Assembly: GCA_017654935.2 (NCBI GenBank)
Contig: CM065713.1
Coordinates: forward strand, 12,191,879 to 12,255,878
DNA from: Phymorhynchus buccinoides
Lineage: Eukaryota > Mollusca > Gastropoda > Neogastropoda > Raphitomidae
Length of the DNA stretch: 64,000 nucleotides
Direction of reading: 5' to 3'
This document shows positions 22,601-34,319 of this stretch, one piece after another. The first letter of the stretch is position 1. Every line of letters starts with the position of its first letter. Both the position numbers and the translations under genes were made by a program. The notes under the pieces are model-generated. The model saw nothing but the letters and a program-made list of their open reading frames with translations, was not told the origin of the DNA and ran no database searches.

Positions 22601-24770
22601 TTTGAACTACTGAGGACCTGTGGAGGCCTGTAATCCTTGGCCAATGGTCTCAGTAGGCACATTTCCTAACGTCTGGCATAGGATTGAACTACTGAGAACC
22701 CGTGGAGGCCTGTAATCCTTGGCCAATGGTCTCAGTAGGCACATTTCCTAACGTCTGGCATAGGATTGAACTACTGAGGACCTGTGGAGGCCTGTAATCC
22801 TTGGCCAATGGTCTCAGTAGGCACATTTCCTAACGTCTGGCATAGGATTGAACTACTGAGAACCCGTGGAGGCCTGTAATCCTTGGCCAGTGGTCTTAGT
22901 AGTCACATTTCCTAACGTCTGTCCTTCATGTGTTTGAACTACTGTGGAGGCCTGTAATCCTTGGCCAATGGTCTCAGTAGGCACATTTCCTAACGTCTGG
23001 CATAGGATTGAACCTTGGCCAATGGTCTCAGTAGACACATTTCCTAACGTCCTTCATGTGTTTGGAACCTGTGGAGGCCTGTAATCCTTGGCCAATGGTC
23101 TCAGTAGGCACATTTCCTAACGTCTGGCATAGGATTGAACTACTGAGGACCTGTGGAGGCCTGTAATCCTTGGCCAATGGTCAATGGTCTCAGTAGGCAC
23201 ATTTCCTAACGTCCTTCATGTGTTTCAGTGGAGGCCTGTAATCCTTGGCCAATTCTCAGTAGGCACATTTCCTGTCTGGCATAGGATTGAACTACTGAGA
23301 ACCCGTGGAGGCCTGTAATCCTTGGCCAATGGTCTCAGTAGTCACATTTCCTAACGTCCTTCATGTGTTTGAACTACTGAGACTGTGGAGGCCTGTAATC
23401 CTTGGCCAATGGTCTCAGTAGACACATTTCCTAAAGTCCAGCATGGGTTTGAACTACTGAGAACCCTGTGGAGGCCTGTAATCCTTGGCCAATGGTCTCA
23501 GTAGACACATTTCCTAACGTCTGGCATGGGTTTGAACTACTGAGGACCCGTGGAGGCCTGTAATCCTTGGCCAATGGTCTCAGTAGACACATTTCCTAGT
23601 GTCCTTCATGGGTTTGAACTATTGAGCACCCGTGGAGGCCTGTAATCCTTGGCCAATGGTCTCAGTAGACACATTTCCTAGTGTTTCATAGGAGCATGGG
23701 ATTGAACTACTTAGGACCCATGGAGGCCTGTAATCCTTGGCCAATGGTCTCAGTAGGCACATTTCCTAACTGGCATAGGATTGAACTACTGAGAACCTGT
23801 GGAGGCCTGTAATCCTTGGCCAATGGTCTTAGTAGTCACATTTCCTAACTGGCATAGGATTGAACTACTGAGAACCCGTGGAGGCCTGTAATCCTTGGCC
23901 AATGGTCTCAGTAGGCACATTTCCTAACGTCTGGCATAGGATTGAACTACTGAGGACCTGTGGAGGCCTGTAATCCTTGGCCAATGGTCTCAGTAGGCAC
24001 ATTTCCTAACGTCTGGCATAGGATTGAACTACTGAGAACCCGTGGAGGCCTGTAATCCTTGGCCAATGGTCTTAGTAGTCACATTTCCTAACTGGCATAG
24101 GATTGAACTACTGAGAACCCGTGGAGGCCTGTAATCCTTGGCCAATGGTCTCAGTAGGCACATTTCGTAACGTCTGTCATAGGATTGAACTACTGAGAAC
24201 CCGTGGAGGCCTGTAATCCTTGGCCAGTGGTCTTAGTAGGCACATTTCCTAACGTCCTTCATGGGTTTGAACTACTGAGGACCTGTGGAGGCCTGTAATC
24301 CTTGGCCAGTGGTCTTAGTAGGCACATTTCCTAACGTCCTTCATGGGTTTGAACTACTGAGGACCTGTGGAGGCCTGTAATCCCTGGCCAATGGTCTCAA
24401 TAGATATATTTCCTAACGTCTGGCGTAGGATTGAACTAATGAGAACCCGTGGAGGCCTGTAATCCTTGGCCAATGGTCTCAGTATCTAGACACATTTCCT
24501 AACGTTTGGCATAGGAGCATGGGATTGAACTATTGAGAACCTGTGGAGGCCTGTAATCCTTGGCCAATGGTCTCAGTAGTCACATTTCCTAACGTCCTTC
24601 ATGTGTTTGAACTACTGTGGACCTGTGGAGGCCTGTAATCCTTGGCCAATGGTCTCAGAAGACACATTTCCTAGTGTTTGGCATAGGAGCATGGGATTGA
24701 AGTACTTAGGACCCGTGGAGGCCTGTAATCCTTGGCCAATGGTCTCAGTAGTCACATTTGCTAACGTCTT
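13700..24770. repeat. 82-bp satellite array, about 135 units, with higher-order structure
   Basis: The unit runs ggaggcctgtaatccttggc, caatggtctcagtaggcac, atttcctaacg and a variable half ending in ccgt or ctgt. The variable half has two main forms, tctggcataggattgaac and tccttcatgtgtttgaac, interspersed along the array. Rare variant blocks (for example atctgagtaggcac with cgtccagcatgcg) recur around 14520, 15860, 18990 and 21140, showing higher-order duplications. Every unit contains ttggccaatgg, an inverted CCAAT motif. Short ORFs are periodicity artefacts. Confidence 0.95.
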
Positions 24771-25560
24771 TACACCATGCCCTCGAGGGGGAAAAGAAAA
24801 GCCAAATAACAAGAAAAGGAAAACAAAAAGAAAGTAAAAAATGCATAAAAAGAATAGAAAATAACAACAGGCATGTTCACAGTAAATTGAAGAACATGCG
24901 AAAAAAATTCAAGCTCAAACGAAGAGCTCGTTCACGTACTCGCACACACACAAAACATACAGCATATCCTATAACTACACCAAAACATGCATACCTAGTC
25001 TCTCATGGTGTGTTCGAACACACAGGTGCAAATAGATAGAGAGAGAGAGACAGACAGACAGACGGTCACAGACAACATGAGAGAGAGGCAGGTAGTACAG
25101 GCAAAGACACTGGGAAAAAAAGACTAACATCCGGTCCCTTTTTCCTATATGAGTAGTGAGGACAGAAACACTGGTTATGTCCCTTTGAAACGTGACACAT
25201 TTACGTTAAAAACACATTGATAGACCAGTTGAATTATCCGTTCAAATTCCAGTCTGAGTCTTTGGATAGCCGCCACTGTGAATGGTGTAACTACCCCACT
25301 AACGATAACTATCAGCCCGGCTCGCCGTAACTAGTCCATCTTACCCTTTTAGAGTCTTTGGTACAGGCTACTACATTTTGCTATCATCCGCGGGGCACAA
25401 CTGGAATACAAGGGGCAGGGGAATGTACGGGTGGGTGGGGATGGGGATGGTAGTATAGTATAACAGGGGTGAGGCCGGGGCGCAAGGGTTGGGGTGGATG
25501 TGAGGCAAGCAGACCTGTTTACCATCCCGATTTTGCCGTAATGTTTACGGGGTAAAGGAT
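24771..25560. repeat. Interspersed repeat of unknown class, copy 1
   Basis: Runs from tttacaccatgccctcgagg through acagacagacagacgg and caggctactacattttgct to gttttgccgtaatgtttacgg-like sequence, and is repeated almost exactly at 25961-26736. Part of it recurs inverted at about 51170-51400. No domain is recognised in its short ORFs. Confidence 0.85.
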
Positions 25561-25597
25561 TTAGGCAACGCCTATTCTTCCTTCTGTCCTTATTGGC

Positions 25598-25803
25598 CAC
25601 TGCAACTAGGGTTATTAATGCCCTTGACGGCAAGAGTTAAGCCCTTGTTGATCAGTATCCACAAGGGCATTCACTCTTGCAAAAGGCAGCTGTTAAGTGG
25701 CCTCAAATAGGGTTATTGGTGAGAGTTATGCCCTTATTTGGTCAGTACTAAACCATCTTCCCTCACCCACCAAGGACATTCACTCGTGCAACAGGTGTAG
25801 CCA
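25598..25803. repeat. Interspersed repeat (shared with 59512-59820)
   Basis: Carries gcaactagggttattaa, acaagggcattcactcttgc and ttggtcagtact, in the same order as at 59512-59820. The interior is a partial tandem duplication. Class unknown. Confidence 0.7.
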
Positions 25804-25960
25804 AAGAATTATATATATATAATATATACTAACACAGAACAGAAACATGGCAAGGTATACACATACAGAGCTGAACACAAAGGTAGCAAAACAGTTGATA
25901 TGAGAGAGAGAGAATACGAATACGAATATTTAATGAGGGTAAACGGATAAGCTCAAGCTT

Positions 25961-26225
25961 CTTTACACCATGCCCTCGAGGGGAAAAGAAAAGCCAAATA
26001 ACAAGGAAAGGAAAACAAAAAGAAAGTAAAAAATGCATAAAAAGAATAGAAAATAACAACAGGCATGTTCACAGTAAATTGAAGAACATGCGAAAAAAAT
26101 TCAAGCTCAAACGAAGAGCTCGTTCACGTACTCGCACACACACAAAACATACAGCATATCCTATAACTATACCAAAACATGCATACCTAGTCTCTCGTGG
26201 TGTGTTCGAACACACAGGTGCAAAT

Positions 26226-26257
<32 letters not shown>

Positions 26258-26736
26258 TCACAGAAAACATGAGAGAGAGACAGGCAGGTAGTACAGGCAA
26301 AGACACTAGAAAAAAAAAGACTAACATCCGGTAGTGAGGACAGAAACACTGGTTATGTCCCTTTGAAACGTGACACATTTACGTTAAAAACACGTTGATA
26401 GACCAGTTGAATTATCCGTTCAAATTCTAGTCTGAGTCTTTGGATAGCCGCCACTGTGAATGGTGTAGCTACCCCACTAACGATAACTATCAGCCCGGCT
26501 CGCCGTAACTAGTCCATCTTACCCTTTTAGAGTCTTTGGTACAGGCTACTACATTTTGCTATCATCCGCGGGGCACAACTGGAATACAAGGGGCAGGGGA
26601 ATGTACGGGTGGGTGGGGATGGGGATGGTAGTGTAATATAACAGGGGTGAGGCCGGGGCGCAAGGGTTGGGGTGGATGTGGGGCAAGCAGACCTGTTTAC
26701 CATCCCGATTTTGCCGTAATGTTTACGGGGTAAAAG
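25961..26736. repeat. Interspersed repeat of unknown class, copy 2
   Basis: Direct copy of 24771-25560, about 1190 bp downstream, differing by small indels. The right end contains cagacctgtttac, the same 13-mer that starts the repeats at 27289 and 44408. Between 26737 and 27288 I see only AT-rich sequence. Confidence 0.85.
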
Positions 26737-27288
26737 TCAAATTACGGTAATTACGGCTACAACAAAAAATATGGGAAAACAAAATCCTAAATATAACCCA
26801 AAAAACACTACAGTTGCGTCGGTAAGCGAAGCTTTTGAAGCGATGCGGTGAAAACTCATTTTGTGCCATTTCCTTTTCTGTTTCAAAATGACGTCCAAGC
26901 GAGTGCATTCCGAAGCTTAGATATCTTCTGGTCAAAAAAATCAAAAGAAAAGACATCAAAAGTCACGTAAGTGGCACATAAATTCCGGGAAAGTGGCCTA
27001 AAAATTCCAGGAATGCGTGCGTCATTCAGCACTAGGTGACGAGCATGTGTTCTGTGTCTACTGCTCGATGGACATTAGTATTGCACACTCAGGTCAGCAC
27101 GATATCGACGTTCATTGGTCACGCGTTGGATTACAGGTTTTTTTCCTTTAATATTAAATTTTTTTGGTTTCAAAAATTACAACTTTGCAAAATAGGGGTA
27201 AACAGAAGGAATGGGGATCTAGTGTGTGGTGTCTAGTGTCTAAAGAATGAAGGCACATGAGGAGGAACATGAGAGTCAGCATGGGTAT

Positions 27289-27436
27289 GCCAGACCTGTT
27301 TACTCTACTCTTTTCGAGTAGTATTCTACTCATTTTGGACCTCCACTACTCTTCAAAACTGAAAATAAAGCTCTTTAATTCTTGATTACTACTCATTTTT
27401 AGTCAACATTATGTGATGGTTTCATGAATAAAACTG
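27289..27436. mobile_element. Left part of a transposon-like repeat split by the DIRS-like insertion
   Basis: Starts cagacctgtttactctac, and about 90 bp are repeated at 44408-44500. The complementary end gtaaacaggtctg lies at 33896-33908 on the far side of the DIRS-like element. This suggests one element with inverted ends, interrupted by the insertion. Confidence 0.55.
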
Positions 27437-27889
27437 GTGGATTTTTTTTAATTAATCCCTACTATCTATTTAACTAAATACTTACCAACACCTGAAACAA
27501 CTGCATGAGCGTTAAGCGACCTGGAGCTATACCATAGCAAATAGAAAAACGAAAGTAGGCTCTGGCCTTGACCCCCTAGCCGGATGCGGAGCGGGAGTTA
27601 TCCCCCCTTACCGGTCTAGTAGTGGCTAGGCCAATGAGCGCCTACTTCCGCCATTACAAATTTTTACAGGAAGCATCTTTTTAGTGAGGGAGGATACAAG
27701 GGAGGGTACCTCGTTTGTTTCAGGTGTCGGTAAGTATTTAGTTAGATAGATAGTAGGGATTAATAAAAATCCACCAATCTACTTTAACCATACTGTACCA
27801 ACACCTGAAGCAACTGCAGATTACCAAAGCGGAGGCGGGAGATGCTTCAGTAACCAAACCCACCTCGAGAGAGCAAGACCTGGGCCTGT

Positions 27890-28033
27890 ATTCACATTGA
27901 GATAGCATGAGACTTAGCATGATGCTAACTTAGAAGCTCTTCCAATGTCCTATAGGATTTAATAGGACTTTTGGAAGAGCTTCTAAGTTAGCATGATGCT
28001 AAGTCTCATGCTATCTCAACGTGAATACAGGCC
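27890..28033. mobile_element. Near-perfect palindromic MITE, copy 2
   Basis: Same family as 13107-13255, inserted in the opposite orientation (the centre reads cctataggatttaatagg). The arms pair over about 65 bp. It sits inside the left part of the DIRS-like element and is therefore younger than that element. Confidence 0.8.
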
Positions 28034-28281
28034 CAGGGCTTTTTTGGGGAAAAGTACCAATCCTCCTCCCCAAAAAAACCTAGTCCCTTTACCCCCTAGC
28101 CCGTAGGAGGCTTTCTTTAGGGAGGTAAAAGGCATGCTCCGAATATTGCCCCAAAACATCATAGTAATGATATCCCCACTAACGTACCATCGGAGAGCTT
28201 GCCACCCCCCCCCCGTACGTAGAATACATGGAGACGGCGGTCGGGGCAACGACTACCTCCCGGATGGAGAAGGAGTCGTCG

Positions 28282-29387
28282 TCATACTACATGGCCGTGT
28301 CTCGCAGGTAGAAGCGCAGGACCGTATTCGCAGACATCCATGAGGAGGCTGACACGATTTTGGCCATGAAAACCCCCTGAACGAGAGAGAGCGAGGCGCT
28401 GATAGCGCGGAGATCGAGAACCGAGATAGAGCCAGAAGGCAAGCGTACGAGAGACTGAGAGTAGGCTAGTGTAATGCGGTCTAGCAACCACCTAGCCGCC
28501 GTGTTCTCGGAAATGTCCTTACCTTAGCTAGGGAAAATGGATAAGAATAACCTTCTCCAAGAGCCCCTAAGACCTTCGGTCCTAGACAGGTAAGACCAGA
28601 GCGCACGGACCGGGCCCAAAAAACCGAGAATTGTCCGCAAACTGGAGAGAGACATCAGCGAAGACTCGACATAACTCAGCTGATGTTTGGCCCTGAACTC
28701 GGGCCAAAAGGCAAAGCGAAACAGAAGAGAAAACCTCCACGAACTCGACATCCCTGGAGGGCCCGTTAAGGGCGTGGAGGCCACTGACCCGTCTGGCGGA
28801 GACTAGAGCGATCAAGAAAGCCGTCTTGAACGTGAGTACCTGGAGAGAGAGAGAACCGAGAGGTTCACAGCGATCCCGAAGAAAGTTCAACAGTAGGAAC
28901 AACATCCCACTGCGGAACCCGGGCAGTCCTCGCCAGGGCCCGCAAACGAACAGCGTCCAAGAATTGGGACACCGGCGGAGCTGAGAGCTTAGAGGTACGA
29001 TCAAAACGTAAGTCTAAGGAAATGGTGTTAACCAGAGCAGCCCCGTAGACAGAAAAGGGTCTGAGCAGAGAGGCCCCTAGTCCTGTGCAAGTGGGACAGG
29101 AACTCCACAAACCAGACTGTGGTAGGGCGCAGCGCGTCAAATTTCTTGCGCGCAGAAAAGGAACCACGCCTTCCAGCGCAAATCATACAAAGCACTGGTA
29201 GATTGGCGCCGAGAGGACAGCAGGAGCTCCACGATTCTCGAAGAAAAGCCCTGTCGCCGGAAACCGAGTTTATAGTTTCCATGCGGCCAGGTTTAGCCTG
29301 AAAGGGTTTGGATGGCCGAGACCGCTCCGTGGCTGGAGAAGGGTCTTGGGTGTGAGCCCTAGCATGAGCCAGAAGTTCCGGAAACAA
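28282..29387 (-). pseudogene. Tyrosine recombinase remnant of the DIRS-like element
   Basis: Fragments in several minus-strand frames. One has LTFKTAFLIALVSARRVSGL, the helical segment with the first catalytic arginine in DIRS-type recombinases. Another has LDLRAISASLSLVQGV followed by SANTVLRFYLRD, matching the second R and the catalytic Y of the C-terminal box. The usual H before LRA appears as L here. Frame changes split the domain at least three times, so it cannot be functional as read. Confidence 0.75.
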
Positions 29388-29649
29388 GTGTCGCGTCGGC
29401 TAGTGTGACGTGATAAGAAGACTGACTGGCTTTTCCAGAAGACACTTGGCCAAAACTTTTGGGAGCAACGCAGTCGGGGGGGGGAACGCGTAAAACAACC
29501 TCCCCGACCATGACATCGCAAAGGCGTTGCGGGCCAAGGCTAGAGGGCCCCTGACTAGGGACATGTACAGAGGTAGGCGATTGCCTAACGTCGTGGCAGA
29601 GAGAACTACCATGGGCTTGCCCCAGAGTCTCAAGACTGGGGACATTTGG

Positions 29650-30110
29650 TCTGAAGCGCAAACGTCCACTCTGTTTGAAGGCCTTGAAGGGACCGGTTGA
29701 GTTGGCCCGCTAGCACGTTGAGCGTGCCCAGGGCAAACTCCACAGACAGGGAGATTCCGTGGCTGTCGGCCCAAATAAGAGTGTCCTCCGCCGTCAGAGA
29801 CAGGGAGGTGGAGAGGGTACCCCCCTGAAGGCGGAGGTACGCCAAACTGGTCGAGTTGTCTCCACAGACCGAGACCCCCTTTCCCCAAAGCACAGGGAGA
29901 AAGTGAACCAGGGCCAGCCGGATGGCTTCCAACTCGAGCCAGTTGATATGGAGACGCGTTTGTGGCGCTGTCCACAACTCGGAGATCTCCTCCGTCTCCA
30001 TATGGGCTCCCCACCCGCCGAGGGAGGCATCCATGTGGATGAACAGCTGGGAACCCAAACAAGTGATTGGGACCATGCTGTTCATCCCCCACACATCGGT
30101 CCAAGTCGTG
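29650..30110 (-). pseudogene. RNase H domain remnant of the DIRS-like element
   Basis: The 184-codon minus-strand frame contains HMDASLGGWGAH, WLELEAIRLAL and GDNSTSLAYLRLQGG, and then LNVLAGQLNR. This is the RNase H and linker pattern (DAS, E, DNST) of DIRS-type pol proteins. It lies directly downstream of the reverse transcriptase remnant. Confidence 0.8.
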
Positions 30111-30184
30111 ACCGCCGTCCGGAACCAGTCCCCTAGCGCGACCTGCTGGTCAAAGAGGGATGGATCCAGGATGCGTGCCGTCAA

Positions 30185-30760
30185 CTCCCATTGTAGTGGC
30201 GCACTCTGCCCAATGGGAGGAGCTGTGCCACCGCCTCCATGAGCCTCAAAAGGCTGAAGAGTCGGCGAAACGTGGTCGACTTCGCCTCTGAGAGGTCGAC
30301 CATGAGATTAACAATGGCTGCGAGCCTGTCCTCCGACGCCGTGACTATGTAGAGCACGGTGTCGAAGCACATGCCCAGGAAGGAGAAGGCCTGAGAGGGG
30401 GGTCCAATCCGACTTGAGTTGCTGTGGAACCCCAGCCGCAGCGAGAGTTCCACAAGAACTTGAGTGTGATTGGGAGAGAGAGCGCGCGAGGCGGCGAGTA
30501 AAGGGTAGTAGTCTAGAAAGACCTTTAGTCGCAAAGCCCGCGAGCCGGCCAGGGAGGCCAACCCTCTGAGCACCTTGGAGAAAATCCATGGGGCCAGAGA
30601 GACCGAACGGAAGGGCATTGAAGTGGGGAGACCCTTCTCTCACAGCCCCGAGAATCCAGGCGTTGTCGACAAGCAAGCGCCAAGCGGGGTACGCTTAAAA
30701 GAAGGCATCCACGCTGGGCGCAACAACGTCTGCCGGTTCTCGGCAGCACGCGGGCCCTAA
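30185..30760 (-). pseudogene. Reverse transcriptase remnant of the DIRS-like element
   Basis: One frame has HFNALPFGLS and another SLAPWIFSKVLRGLA, showing a frameshift inside the conserved LPFGLSLAPW motif near 30600. The catalytic box reads VFLDYY where two aspartates are expected. FSFLGMCFDT and LPLGRVRHY complete the family pattern. The frameshift and the altered active site indicate an inactive copy. Confidence 0.8.
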
Positions 30761-30814
30761 CACAAAGGCTGCTGCTGCTTCCTGCCCGCCGGTTTGGGAG
30801 AAACCCTAGGTGAA

Positions 30815-30815
<1 letters not shown>

Positions 30816-30845
<30 letters not shown>
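30816..30845 (+). repeat. Poly-G tract of about 30 nt
   Basis: Uninterrupted G run inside the DIRS-like element, potentially quadruplex-forming and a likely site of assembly length error. A similar G run lies at about 44577-44606, and a C run at 39787-39809. Confidence 0.9.
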
Positions 30846-30849
30846 CGCT

Positions 30850-31900
30850 TTTGGGAACGAGACCCAGGTAAGAAACGAGCAGAGCGAACGCCCGAACTCG
30901 GGCTGGACTGTTTGAGGAGCGGAGCCAACATGGCCTCGTGACTGTCTTGAGCCTTGCGTTCCGCAGACTAATTGAGAACCGAGGCGAGTGCCTCTTCGCC
31001 GAAGAGGCCCGAAAAGGTACACGTGAGAGATCGGAGCTGCTCCTTTTCCGAAGCCAAAGAAGTCGTGGCCTTCGTGAGAAGAAAAATACCAGGCCAGCGC
31101 AGAAGTTAGCACCTTGAGGGAGGCCAGTACTTCCGAAAGGCTCTGGAGCGTTTCCCCGAGAGCGGAGAACGCGACTCCGACAGCCGGCTCATCGACGTGC
31201 TCGAACAGGAGGAAGTCCACCGGGGACCTACAAGGAGCTGAGCTCCCAAGAGAGTCCGACGCCGTTGCGCAAGGGAGTTGGAACACCCCCCAGCCCTAGC
31301 GTGCCCGCGAGGGCGACTTCCGGGTTGAGAGGGAGGAGCCTTAGATCGTAAGAGAGTGACTCGAGTCCTCACATCTGAGCCGGTCACTCTCTCCCTACGA
31401 AGGCTTAGAGGAGCGGGCAAGGGGAAGATAATCCACGTGGAGCCCCAGCACCGTCCAGAACTGGGGCACGAAGAAAGATCCTGCGGACGATGCGTCTTCT
31501 CTACTGAGCACAGAATGGCCTTGGGAGAAGCGCCTGTCGTCCGCCAGTCTTCCTAAGCGCAAAGTTTCCTCCGCCCGGAGAATGGACTCCTGGAGGAAAC
31601 TTGGAGGCTGGAGAACCAGGTGGCGCCTTCCGTGCTGGAAGGAACCAGCTGAACGGCCTGTGGCCGAGGTAGAGACTGGAGCGGTGACGCAGACCCCATC
31701 AGGGCAAGCGCCACTGCACACGACGAGGAGGCCTCGATGAGAGGAGCCTAGAACCGGGGGAGGCCTAACCGGAGAAGTTGGTCCGGGTAGAAAACGGAAG
31801 TCCTCCAAGATTGTTCGGAGAAGATGGCCGTCAAAGACGGGAGGGGAACGGGCCGGAGACAAAGAGGCCTCCGGTGATACATGGTCCAAAGAAGGGCCTG
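30850..31900 (-). pseudogene. Gag-like region of the DIRS-like element
   Basis: Open but fragmented minus-strand frames with little low-complexity bias, located upstream of the reverse transcriptase. No defined motif is recognised; the gag-like label comes from position only. Confidence 0.4.
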
Positions 31901-32830
31901 GCCTAGAGAGGCCTTGATCGTGTTCCCCGACTGATGACTGAGGAAAGAGGCCTCCGTCCTGCCGGAGGCCCGGAGGACCAGGGAGGCCGCCGCCGTTCAG
32001 GTCGCGGCTTCCGAGCGCGACCTCCCACTAGGGAGGCCCAGGTCCCAAGGAGGACGCGGTGAGGGAGGCCCGAGGGCGCGGCAGAGAGGCCTAGGCCTCT
32101 TGCTGAGGGAGGCCTATCCAGCCCGAGGCCTGGAGTACCGGGGAGGCCGCGGCCTCCGAGGCCTTCTACTGAGGGTGGCCCGGATCCAAAGGAGGACGTG
32201 GGGAGGGAGGCCCGAGGGCGCGGCAGAGGCCGAGGCCTCTTGCTGAGGGAGGCCCATCCTGCCCGAGGCCTGGAGTACCGGGGAGGCTGCGGCCTCCTAG
32301 GTCACGGCCTCCGAGCACGGCCCCCGAGGCCTCCCACCGAGGGAGGCCCGGGTCCGAAGGAGGCCCAGTGAGGGAAGCCCGAGGGAGCCGGAGAGGCCTA
32401 GGCCCGGGGAGGACTCGGCCTCCGAGCACGGCCCACGAGGCCTCCCACCGAGGGAGGCCCGGGTCCGAGGGAGGCCCGGGTCCGAAGGAGGCCCGGCGGA
32501 GCCGGAGAGGCCTAGGCTGGTAGGCCTCCCTGGTGGGGAGGCCTCATCCACCGACTCGGGGTCCGTCCATAGACGTGTCGACCGGCCTCCTTGCCGGGAA
32601 AACACTCAACCGATGTCACCACCACTGGGGCGAACACCGGGAGACTCTCTCGGCCCGAGGCCCCAGGCCAGGGTGAAGTGGCCGAGAGAGGCACCAACCG
32701 CGCCGTCGGAGGGCGGGGCGGATTTAGCTGGTAGGCCTCGGCCTCCCCGGCTGGGGAGGTGTAGAGAGGCCTACGGCCTTCCAGGCTTGAGGTCCGATCG
32801 AGACACAGGGACGTCTGATTGAGGCCCCAG
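31900..32830. repeat. GC-rich minisatellite inside the DIRS-like element
   Basis: Words such as gaggcctcccaccgagggag and ggaggcccgggtccgaagg repeat with a period of roughly 60-125 bp. Base composition is far more GC-rich than the surrounding intron. The apparent proline/glycine-rich ORFs on both strands follow from the repeat. Confidence 0.75.
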
Positions 32831-33908
32831 TCAAATTACCTCGACACACAGTCGGTGGGGGGCCTCCTTCACCCTCTCTCCAACACTAGGTCAGAGAGGA
32901 AGGAGGGACAAGGCGAGCACCCGAGTGCAGGCCTGCAACTCGGGGTGTCAGATGTGCGCATAGCGTGCGACTTTCCCCCCGAAGCGCTGTCCAGACGTCC
33001 GTGTAGAAGTGGAGGCCCGTGTAGAGAGGCCTCCTGAAACAGAAAGACATGGCAGAAACACGTGCGGACGAAATGGGCCTAAAGGCCTTCTGCGAAACCG
33101 AAGCAGAAGGCGGGCTGAGATAAAGAACCCGTGTAGTCCAGTGTCTGGATGAACGAGACGAGACGAGAACCGAAGAGGCCGTAGGAGTACGACCAGAAGA
33201 AGACAAAACGAACGAAGAGGCCTACAGAGGCCCAGACGGATTAAGAACGTTTAGAACGAGACTTTTTGTAAGAGTTTGAACGGATGAATTTTTCTTACGA
33301 GTCCCTATAACAGAAACGACCAGATTAATCTAGTGGGAGAGGAGAACGAACCGTAGGGTCCGACAGAACTTGACTGAGAATTTTGGAACTCAAGTTTGGA
33401 GAGACCAAACCACGTGCGCGCGTGCACTAGTAGTGCACGGTGAGTGATGAACAGAAAAATTCAAAGTTTGATAGTTCTAGCGAACTTAGACTAGAGAAAC
33501 TGAGCCAATCAAGACTCAGTGTTACACTGAAACCGATGATAGAGAGGAACAGGAACGAACCCACCAGTTTAGAGTGTTATAAACCAAAAAAGGTAGAAGC
33601 CAAGGCAACCCAGGTCAACCATGAAACGCTGGAAAATTGTAATGGCAGAAGTAGGCGCTCATTGGCCTAGCCACTACTAGACCGGTAAGGGGGGATAACT
33701 CCCACCCCGCATCCAGCTAGGGGGTCAAGGCCAGAGCCTACTTTTGTTTTTCTATTTGCTATGGTATAGCTCCAGGTCGCTTAACGCTCATGCAGTTGTT
33801 TCAGGTGTTGGTACAGTATGGTTAAAGTAGATTGCACATTTTGCACCAAAACTACTCATTTCAGCTATCCAGACTACTCAAGACTTGTGTAGGAGGTAAA
33901 CAGGTCTG

Positions 33909-34319
33909 GTATGAGATTGAATCATACAACATAATAAAACTTTTGTCTAAATTTAATACATTTAGGGGATAGTGTTGGTTAAACTAAGGTGGGTGTGTCT
34001 TTCTTGTATTGTAAGTGTAATTGCATTTGATGCTGTCACAAATTACATACACCTGTGCATGCACATTTGCATAAAATGAAACTTATTCATATCAACCTAT
34101 GGCAAAGCAAAATCGAGAACCTTTGCTCACAGGCATTGTTGACACAGTGCAGAAATTCTAATTTTCAAAAATTCTTCACTTCAAAATTTGATAATTTCCA
34201 CACAAGAGACATAAACACCCAAATGTCTGACCCCCAATGACTGGACTGACAACACTTCACACAAACAATACAAAAGTAATAAAAGTCACCATACCTTATT
34301 GCTGGTGTGGGTTGCTAGG
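33909..34319. other. Intron without recognised feature
   Basis: AT-rich intron between the transposon end near 33908 and the second recombinase fragment. No coding or repeat structure is seen. Confidence 0.5.

Larger units (their letters stand above)
27483..33813 (-). mobile_element. DIRS-like (tyrosine recombinase) retroelement, decayed
   Basis: On the minus strand the order is a gag-like/GC-rich region, reverse transcriptase, RNase H, then tyrosine recombinase, without an aspartic protease or DDE integrase. That is the DIRS layout. Inverted termini of about 180 bp lie at 27483-27662 and 33634-33813 and start taccaacacctgaaac. A second end-like copy (taccaacacctgaagc) is at 27798, and a palindromic MITE is inserted at 27890. 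Frameshifts in all domains show it is dead. I describe it only as a fossil. Confidence 0.8.

Noticed and set aside
29759..30242. Plus-strand ORFs of 106-125 codons
   Set aside because: They are antisense shadows of the RNase H and reverse transcriptase remnants on the minus strand.
32166..32830. Pro/Gly/Arg-rich ORFs resembling collagen-like or disordered proteins
   Set aside because: They come from a GC-rich minisatellite inside the DIRS-like element, with ORFs on both strands.
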